Made by a program: the position numbers and the translations under genes
DNA from: Rhodoglobus sp.
GTDB taxonomy: Bacteria; Actinomycetota; Actinomycetes; Actinomycetales; Microbacteriaceae
NCBI GenBank assembly: GCA_025463605.1
Contig: JAODAV010000008.1
Coordinates: 347,568-411,567 of the forward strand
Direction: 5' to 3'
DNA length: 64,000 nucleotides
Notes under the pieces: generated by a model
What the model saw: the letters and a program-made list of their open reading frames with translations, nothing else
The model's database searches: none
Told to the model about the DNA's origin: nothing
Shown here: in pieces, positions 42,821-49,589 of the stretch
How the letters are laid out: every line of letters begins with the position of its first letter
Position numbering within the stretch: position 1 is the first letter of the stretch

Positions 42821-43630
42821 CTAGACCGGCCGCGACCTGTCCGCCACGAGCTCGCCCCCGGCGAACGTGACGCCGAGTTCGCGGTAGTACCCGCCGAGTA
42901 TCTCCCCCACCGGCAGGATCGAGTGCAGCTCGTCCCACGGTGAGTCGGCGAGGCTGAGTTCCGCGTCGCCGCGCCACGCCTGGCCGAGGTCGGCGTCGAC
43001 GCCGCCCATAGTCACCAGCTGGTCGAGCGAGAGCCCCTGGCCCTGGCTGATCGACGGCATGAAGCGGCTGTGCAGCATCCGGTGTCCGTTCACGAACCCG
43101 TTGGTCTCGCTCGGTTCGCGCAGCGTGACGACGGCGGAGGCGAGGCGGTGGTCGTACGCCGCGAGGGATGCCCCGAGTTGCGCGCCGGGCTCGAGCCGCG
43201 GAGTCGCGCGGCCGTGAGCGAAGAGGCGGGTGACATGGACCGAGCCGAGCTTCTTCGGATAGCCCTGGAACCACCCCCGGCCGATCGCGAAGTCCTTCGT
43301 GACCCAGATGGCGACGCAGCGGCTGTACACGGTGCCCTCGTACGAGCAGCGCACCACGACGAACGCCTCGAGGTACTGCGAGCGCACGGGATCGAGCAGC
43401 TCGAGCCCGCCCTCACTGCACGACTGCCAGTCAGCCCAGATGATCGCAACGGCGCCCGGATGCTCGGGCGCGAGCTCGATGTCGGCCGGGAGTATCGCGC
43501 GCACGTTCGCGGGGTCGGTGAGGTACTCGACGGTGAGGAGCGTTCCGGAGTAGTACCAGGGCATCGGCGGCACGAGGGCGCTCGACCCGCGCGGCGTGAG
43601 CGGGGGCAGGAATCCGTTGAGCTGGGTCAT
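42821..43630 (-). CDS. Acetoacetate decarboxylase family protein
   Basis: YYSGTLLTVEYLTDPANVRAILPADIELAPEHPGAVAIIWADWQS...GWFQGYPKKLGSVHVTR. Confidence 0.85.
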   Translation of the reverse strand: MTQLNGFLPPLTPRGSSALVPPMPWYYSGTLLTVEYLTDPANVRAILPADIELAPEHPGAVAIIWADWQSCSEGGLELLDPVRSQYLEAFVVVRCSYEGTVYSRCVAIWVTKDFAIGRGWFQGYPKKLGSVHVTRLFAHGRATPRLEPGAQLGASLAAYDHRLASAVVTLREPSETNGFVNGHRMLHSRFMPSISQGQGLSLDQLVTMGGVDADLGQAWRGDAELSLADSPWDELHSILPVGEILGGYYRELGVTFAGGELVADRSRPV

Positions 43631-43685
43631 GCGCCAGAGTGTAGCCCTTGACTCAGCCCCCAGGGTTTCGCCATTGTGTACCTAG

Positions 43686-43703
43686 TCGTTCGGATACGCA
43701 CGA
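43686..43703. promoter_or_regulatory. Shared operator-like inverted repeat (site c)
   Basis: TCGTT-CGGATACG-CACGA, 27 bp before permease ATG. Confidence 0.6.
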
Positions 43704-43729
43704 TCAGCTACTCAATGAGGAGTATCACC

Positions 43730-45235
43730 ATGGCGCTTGCCCCCGGTTCCACAGAAGCCCAGCCAACCGATGAGACCAGGGGCGGCCTGCGCAAGGGGCG
43801 CCTGGGCGTCATCGGAATCGTCTTCTTCGTCGTCGCAGCGGCCGCACCGCTCGTCGGCATGACGGGCGCCGTGCCCGTCGCCATCGTGCTCGGCAACGGC
43901 GCAGCCGCCCCGGGCGCGTACCTCGTGGTCGGCATCACGCTCCTGCTGTTCAGCGTCGGTTACGCGGCAATGAGCCAGCGCGTCACCAACGCGGGCGCGT
44001 TCTTCGCCTACGTGGGCCGCGGGCTCGGCAGGAACTGGGGCATCGCATCCGCATTCGTCTCGATCCTCGCCTATGTGGCGATTCAGCTGGCGATCTACGG
44101 ATTTCTCGGCGTCGTCGCCGCGGGACAACTCGGCATCATGCCGTGGTGGGCCTGGGCCCTCATCGCGTGGGCGCTCGTGACCGCCCTGTCACTGCTTAGC
44201 GTGGACATCGGAGCGAAGGTGCTGGGCGTGCTGATGCTGCTCGAACTCGCTTCGCTGCTGATCACCTCCGTCGCGATCCTCGCCGACGGCGGACCGGAAG
44301 GCCTCAACTTCGGAGCCTCCTTCGCGCCCGACCAGATCCTCGTCGGCGGCCTCGCGGGGTCGGCCGGGATCGCGTTCGCATTCGCGTTCGCGTCCTTCAT
44401 CGGGTTCGAGGCAACCGCGATCTACGGCGAGGAGTCGAAAAACCCCAAGCGCGCCGTGCCGCGCGCAACCTATACCGCCGTCATCGTCATCACGGTGCTT
44501 TTCGCCCTCACCGCTTTCGCCATGGTGACCGGAATGGGCGCCTCGGCCGCCATCGACCAGACCCTTGAGCGCTCGGGCGGCCTCGCGGACCCGGCCGCGG
44601 TGCTGTTCAGCCTCGCCTCGGAGTACGTCGGACCGTGGCTTGCCACGGTCATGAGCATCCTGGTGCTGTCGAGTCTGTTCGCGGGACTGCTCGCCTTCCA
44701 GAACGCCTCGGCCCGGTACTTCTTCGCCATGGCGCGCGGCGGCGTGCTGCCAGCGGCACTCGCCAAGACCAACGGGCGAGGCGCGCCGAGCAACGCATCG
44801 CTTCTCACATCGATCATCGCGGGACTCGTCATCGTGATCTTCGCGATCGCGCAGCTCGACCCGTTCCTGACAATGTTCAGCTGGTTCAGCGGGCTGGCGG
44901 TGCTCGCGATCGTCGTCATCGAGATCCTCGTGTGCATCGCCGTGATCGTGTACTTCCGCGCGAACAGGGGCGAGGAGAACGTCTTCCAGACGATCATCGC
45001 TCCCGTAATCGCGATCATCGGACTCGTGCTCGGCGCCTACCTGCTCATGTCGCGGTTCGCGATCCTCGCGGGCACCGCGGCCGAGGGCGTCGACCCCACC
45101 GTGACCCCGTGGAGCATGAGCGCCATCGGCTGGGTGCTCGTTCTGTTGCCGTTCGCAGTGCTTCTGGTGGGGTTCGTCGTCTCGCGAACGCGCAAGTCGG
45201 TCAACGAGGAGCTGCTGCGCGACGTTCTCTCGTAG
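43730..45235 (+). CDS. APC superfamily amino acid/amine permease
   Basis: GVIGIVFFVVAAAAPLVGMTGAVPVAIVLGNGAAAPGAYLVVG...FASFIGFEATAIYGEESKNPKRAVPRATY; RBS GAGGAG before ATG 43730. Confidence 0.93.
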   Translation: MALAPGSTEAQPTDETRGGLRKGRLGVIGIVFFVVAAAAPLVGMTGAVPVAIVLGNGAAAPGAYLVVGITLLLFSVGYAAMSQRVTNAGAFFAYVGRGLGRNWGIASAFVSILAYVAIQLAIYGFLGVVAAGQLGIMPWWAWALIAWALVTALSLLSVDIGAKVLGVLMLLELASLLITSVAILADGGPEGLNFGASFAPDQILVGGLAGSAGIAFAFAFASFIGFEATAIYGEESKNPKRAVPRATYTAVIVITVLFALTAFAMVTGMGASAAIDQTLERSGGLADPAAVLFSLASEYVGPWLATVMSILVLSSLFAGLLAFQNASARYFFAMARGGVLPAALAKTNGRGAPSNASLLTSIIAGLVIVIFAIAQLDPFLTMFSWFSGLAVLAIVVIEILVCIAVIVYFRANRGEENVFQTIIAPVIAIIGLVLGAYLLMSRFAILAGTAAEGVDPTVTPWSMSAIGWVLVLLPFAVLLVGFVVSRTRKSVNEELLRDVLS

Positions 45236-45238
45236 CTC

Positions 45239-46756
45239 CTACGTGAGGTGCACGAACGTCGTCTTCAGCTCGGTGTACTTCTCGAGGGCGTGGCGTGACT
45301 TGTCACGTCCGTTGCCCGAGAGCTTGTAGCCGCCGAAGGGCACCGTGAGGTCGCCCTCCTCGTAGCAGTTCACCCAGACGGTGCCGGCCTTGAGCCGTCG
45401 GGAGAGCCGGTGCACCTTCGAGACGTCGCTCGTCCAGAGGCCGGCGGCGAGGCCGTAGTCGGAGTTGTTGGCGACACGCACGGCCTCGTCCTCGTCGTTA
45501 ACGGTGACGATAGCCAGCACGGGCCCGAAGACCTCCTCCTGGGCCAGCCGGGAGTCCGGCGAGACCCCGGCGAACACGGTGGGCGGGAAGTACGCGCCGG
45601 AGCTGTCGGAATTGCTCGACTCGGCCGCGCCACCGACGAGAGCCTCAGCACCGTCTTCGATCGCCCGCGTGACATGGCCCTGCACTTGCTCCACTCGCGC
45701 GAGCGACGCGAGCGGACCCATGAGCGTCGCCGGATCGAGCGGGTCACCCGGCGAATACTGGCCCGCGCGAGCGACGACGCCCGCAATGACCTCATCCGCG
45801 ACATCCCGGTGCACGATCAGTCGCGACGGGGCCGTGCACATCTGGCCCGCGTTGAAGAAGATGCCCCACGCGGCAGTCGAGATCGCGGTCTCGAGGTCGG
45901 GAGCGTCGGGAAGGATGATGTTGCCCGACTTGCCGCCGAGCTCCAGCCACGTGCGCTTGAGGTTCGATTTCGCCGAGTACTCGAGGTACGCCCGGCCGAC
46001 CTGGGTCGAGCCCGTGAAGGCAAGTGCATCGACCTGCTGGTGCATTCCGAGGTGCTTGCCGAGCACAGAGCCGCGACCGGGAACGACGTTGAGAGCGCCG
46101 GGGGGGATGCCTGCTTCGAGCGCGAGCTCGGCCATGCGCAGGGCCGACGACGACGCGAGATCCGAGGGCTTGTGCACGACGGTGCACCCGACCGCGAGCG
46201 CTGGCGCGATCTTCCACCCCGCGAGCGTGAGCGGAAAGTTCCAGGGCGTGACGACGCCCACGACGCCCACGGGTTCCCGCGTGATGAGAGCGAAATCGTC
46301 CGGTCCGACGGGCGACGACTCATCGAGTTCCTTGTCGGCCAGCTCCGCATACCACCGGTAGGTCGCGAGAACGGCGCGCAACTCGATCGACCATGCCTCC
46401 TCGACGGGCTTGCCCATCTCGAGGCTGATCATGAGTGCAAGCTCATCGCGATGAGCCTCGATGAGATCCGCCCACCGCAGCATGAGGTGTTTGCGCTCGC
46501 GCGGCGGCATCGTCGGCCATGGGCCGTCGTCGAAGGCCCGGCGTGCGGCCCCGATCGCGCGGTCAAGATCCCCTGTGTCACCCGCAGGCACAGCGGTGAG
46601 CCGCCGGCCGTCGCGAGGGGACGTGTGCTCGAAGGTGGCGTCATCCCGGGGCGCGGAACGGTCTCCGTCGATCACGAGACCCGACGGCCAGACGATGTCT
46701 CGCGCCTTGCTTTCCCAGAACTCCAGTGTTCGTGGGTCCGGTGTTCGGTCGCTCAT
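45239..46756 (-). CDS. Aldehyde dehydrogenase (PuuC-like)
   Basis: TPWNFPLTLAGWKIAPALAVGCTVVHKPSDLAS...LELGGKSGNIILPDAPDLETAI...NAGQMCTAPSRLIVH. Confidence 0.93.
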   Translation of the reverse strand: MSDRTPDPRTLEFWESKARDIVWPSGLVIDGDRSAPRDDATFEHTSPRDGRRLTAVPAGDTGDLDRAIGAARRAFDDGPWPTMPPRERKHLMLRWADLIEAHRDELALMISLEMGKPVEEAWSIELRAVLATYRWYAELADKELDESSPVGPDDFALITREPVGVVGVVTPWNFPLTLAGWKIAPALAVGCTVVHKPSDLASSSALRMAELALEAGIPPGALNVVPGRGSVLGKHLGMHQQVDALAFTGSTQVGRAYLEYSAKSNLKRTWLELGGKSGNIILPDAPDLETAISTAAWGIFFNAGQMCTAPSRLIVHRDVADEVIAGVVARAGQYSPGDPLDPATLMGPLASLARVEQVQGHVTRAIEDGAEALVGGAAESSNSDSSGAYFPPTVFAGVSPDSRLAQEEVFGPVLAIVTVNDEDEAVRVANNSDYGLAAGLWTSDVSKVHRLSRRLKAGTVWVNCYEEGDLTVPFGGYKLSGNGRDKSRHALEKYTELKTTFVHLT

Positions 46757-46766
46757 GAACTCACAC

Positions 46767-46803
46767 TAGATCATTCGGGTCTAGATCATTCGGGGCCGAA
46801 CTA
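46767..46803. promoter_or_regulatory. Operator-like site (e): 13-bp direct repeat TAGATCATTCGGG x2
   Basis: TAGATCATTCGGG at 46767-46779 and 46782-46794; second copy extends to TCATT-CGGGGCCG-AACTA. Confidence 0.55.
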
Positions 46804-47625
46804 TCCTTGCCACCAGTCGTCGAACGGCGTCACCGGCACGGTGCGCTTGTGCCGGGTCGCGATGTAGCGGGCCTCGATTGCGGCGGCGATCGGCTCCTCC
46901 ACCTCTTTGCCCTCGAGATAGTCGTCGATCTGCGCGTAGCTGAGTCCGAGGTTCGCCTCGTCGGTCTGCCCCGGCAGGTCGTCGAGCAAATCTGCTGTGG
47001 GGGCCTTGAGATACAGGCGCTCCGGCGACCCCAGGTGCTGCAGCAGGGAGCGGCCCTGGCGCTTCGTGAGACCAGACAGCGGCAGGATGTCCGCACCCCC
47101 GTCACCGTACTTGGTGAAGAACCCCGTCACCGCCTCGGCGGCGTGGTCCGTTCCGACGACGAGCGACGCCGACTGGCCCGCGAGCGCATACTGGGCCACC
47201 ATGCGGGCTCGCGCCTTCACATTGCCCTTCGTGAAGTCGAGCATCTCGGCGCCCTTGGCGTCGAGGTACTCCTCCTCGAAACTATCGACCGCCCGGTGGA
47301 TGTTGAACGTCACTTGGGTGTCGGGCTTGATGAAGGAGATCGCGAGCTGGGCATCCTCTTCGTCCGCTTGAACGTTGTATGGCAGACGCACGGCGGTGAA
47401 CTCGGCATCGGTTCCCTCGGCGCGCAGCTCCTCGACCGCGAGCTGGCACAAACGACCCGCGAGCGATGAGTCCTGGCCGCCGCTGATGCCGAGCACGAAG
47501 CCCTTCGCGTGCGACACGCGTAGGTACTCCTTGAGAAAGTCGATTCGCAACCGCACTTGCTCGGCTGGATCGACGGAAGGCTGAACGTTGAGGTCGTAGA
47601 TGATTCGGGCCTGCAGCGGAGTCAT
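46801..47625 (-). CDS. nadE: Ammonia-dependent NAD+ synthetase
   Basis: [41 protein letters not shown]...[37 protein letters not shown]. Confidence 0.96.
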   Translation of the reverse strand: MTPLQARIIYDLNVQPSVDPAEQVRLRIDFLKEYLRVSHAKGFVLGISGGQDSSLAGRLCQLAVEELRAEGTDAEFTAVRLPYNVQADEEDAQLAISFIKPDTQVTFNIHRAVDSFEEEYLDAKGAEMLDFTKGNVKARARMVAQYALAGQSASLVVGTDHAAEAVTGFFTKYGDGGADILPLSGLTKRQGRSLLQHLGSPERLYLKAPTADLLDDLPGQTDEANLGLSYAQIDDYLEGKEVEEPIAAAIEARYIATRHKRTVPVTPFDDWWQG

Positions 47626-47665
47626 GAAACCGAATCTACCCCGGCGAAGTCGCTAGCATTGCCCG

Positions 47666-48058
47666 ATGGTTTATGCCCACTGGGTGCCGCACCACCGTGA
47701 CCACGACGACGAACTCATGGGCTACCTCGTGCCGCACGGGGAGCTCGTCGTGCCCACGACCCTGGTCGGCATGCCGCTGGGTGCGGCGCAACCCCGCGCG
47801 AGTGCTGAGGAAATGCTGAACTCGCGCGGGCTCGCCGCACTCAACGAGAAGTTCTGGGCTCTCCTGCCGAGTCCCGTCACTGCCGGGATCGACATCGAGG
47901 CACCGCTCGCGCACTGGGTGTGGCGGCAAGTGGTGCTCGTCGAGTCGAGCCCGGCGGGCGCGAGCATCCGGCCGGCCTTCGCCTACCCTGAGGAACTCAA
48001 CGCGCTCGTTCGGGTGCCGGTACCGGTGGGCGACCTGCTGCGCACGACACAGCCCTGA
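47666..48058 (+). CDS. Hypothetical protein
   Basis: 130 aa ORF, consistent coding composition. Confidence 0.55.
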   Translation: MVYAHWVPHHRDHDDELMGYLVPHGELVVPTTLVGMPLGAAQPRASAEEMLNSRGLAALNEKFWALLPSPVTAGIDIEAPLAHWVWRQVVLVESSPAGASIRPAFAYPEELNALVRVPVPVGDLLRTTQP

Positions 48059-48068
48059 TCGTCTCCAC

Positions 48069-49070
48069 CTACGAGAGCGCCGGGATGACCTCGCGCTCGA
48101 ACAGCTCGATGCCGCTGCGGTCGTACGCCGCCTCCGGGAAGTAGTGGATCTGGTACCCCAGGCCACGTGCATGCAGGTCGCGGTAGCGCTCGATGAGCTG
48201 CTGCGGCGTGCCCACGCCGATCGCCTTGCCGGTGCGGTACTCCGCGAAGAACTGCTTCGTCTTCTCCTCGCCGAGGAAGGGCAGCGCGCGAGCCTCGAGG
48301 GCGTCGATGCGCTTGGCCACTTCGGCCTCCGTCTCGCCGACGACCGTGATGTAGTTCGCCGAGCGCACGATCGAGTCGAAGTCGGTGCCGGCCTCGGCGC
48401 AGTGCTCGCGCAGCAGCGCGCTCTTGTGGTCGAAACCCTCGGGGTCGCCCGCGAAGTTCGTGTAATCGGCGCACTCCGCCGCGATGCGCAGGGTCACTTT
48501 CTCGCCCCCGCCGGCGATCCACATCGGAATGCCGTTGCGGCTGGTCTGCTGCAGCGGCAACGGGCGCACGATCGCGCCGTCCACCTGGTAGTGCTCGCCC
48601 GCGAGCGTCGCAGTGCCGGTGGTCCAGGCCTGGCGCATGATCTCGACACCCTCACGAAGACGTGCGAGCCGCTCGCCCACGCGAGGGAAGCCGTAGCCGT
48701 ACGCCTTCCACTCGTGCTCGTACCAGCCACCGCCGATGCCCATCTCGGTGCGGCCGCCCGAGATGATGTCGACCGTCGCGGCGACCTTGGCGAGGTATGC
48801 CGGGTTGCGGTAGCTCATGCATGTGCACATCTGGCCGAGACGAATGCGACTTGTGGATGCCGCGAACGCCGACATGAGCGTCCACGCCTCGTGCGTCGCC
48901 TGATCGCTCGGTACCGGGATGGTGTGGAAGTGGTCGTAGACCCAGAGGGATTCCCACGGACCTGCATCCGCCTGCTCGGCTAGCGAGCGCATGAGGCCCC
49001 ACTGCTCGGCCGGGTCGATGCCCAGCAGATCGTGGCGCCAGCCTTGGGGGATGAAGATTCCGAAACGCAC
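48069..49070 (-). CDS. LLM-class flavin-dependent oxidoreductase
   Basis: MRFGIFIPQGWRHDLLG...RIRLGQMCTCMSYRNPAYLAKVAATVDIISGGRTEMGIGGGWYEHEWKAYG. Confidence 0.93.
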   Translation of the reverse strand: MRFGIFIPQGWRHDLLGIDPAEQWGLMRSLAEQADAGPWESLWVYDHFHTIPVPSDQATHEAWTLMSAFAASTSRIRLGQMCTCMSYRNPAYLAKVAATVDIISGGRTEMGIGGGWYEHEWKAYGYGFPRVGERLARLREGVEIMRQAWTTGTATLAGEHYQVDGAIVRPLPLQQTSRNGIPMWIAGGGEKVTLRIAAECADYTNFAGDPEGFDHKSALLREHCAEAGTDFDSIVRSANYITVVGETEAEVAKRIDALEARALPFLGEEKTKQFFAEYRTGKAIGVGTPQQLIERYRDLHARGLGYQIHYFPEAAYDRSGIELFEREVIPALS

Positions 49071-49219
49071 GACGAAGCTCCTTTTGTTGTCTGGGGATAC
49101 TTAAGCGTATAGCCGTGTGAGGACACGAAATTGCCATCAGGCTGGCCGGGCCGGTGCGAGCTATCGCCAGCAGCTTCGCGTCACGTCCATGACGAGACGA
49201 AGAAGGGCCCGGTACAACG

Positions 49220-49253
49220 AAAGAAGGGCCCCACCTGAGTGGAACCCTTCTTT
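49220..49253 (-). terminator. Terminator hairpin, decayed copy
   Basis: AAAGAAGGGCCCCAC-CTGA-GTGGAACCCTTCTTT; fully paired on the minus strand with two G.U wobbles. Confidence 0.75.
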
Positions 49254-49416
49254 GTTTCGTTGCTTTGTTTCGTTGCGGGGATAGGATTTGACTCCCCTAC
49301 TGAGCCGCATCCACGCCGCTCCGCAAGCTCCGCGACGCGGCTGACTGCTCAGCGGGGGCCCACGAGCAGCTTCGCGTCCGGTCAATGCAACGAAACAAAG
49401 AAGGGTCGGTAACGCA

Positions 49417-49450
49417 AAAGAAGGGTCTCACCGTAGTGAGACCCTTCTTT
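49417..49450 (-). terminator. Terminator of tRNA-fMet
   Basis: AAAGAAGGGTCTCAC-CGTA-GTGAGACCCTTCTTT, perfect 15-bp arms. Confidence 0.88.
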
Positions 49451-49456
49451 GTTTCG

Positions 49457-49530
49457 TTGCGGGGACAGGATTTGAACCTGCGACCTCTGGGTTATGAGCC
49501 CAGCGAGCTACCGAACTGCTCCACCCCGCG
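49457..49530 (-). tRNA. tRNA-Met initiator (CAT)
   Basis: CGCGGGGTGGAGCAGTTCGGTAGCTCGCTGGGCTCATAACCCAGAGGTCGCAGGTTCAAATCCTGTCCCCGCAA; C1/A72 mismatch and GGG/CCC anticodon stem typical of initiator. Confidence 0.93.
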
Positions 49531-49589
49531 GCGTGATATCTAGACTACCACGGCGCCGCGAGGCTGGAGCACCCGGCTACCCGCCAGCG

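Noticed and set aside
49161-49385. 74-aa minus-strand ORF
   Set aside because: Lies over the duplicated terminator/tRNA fragment; no coding support.
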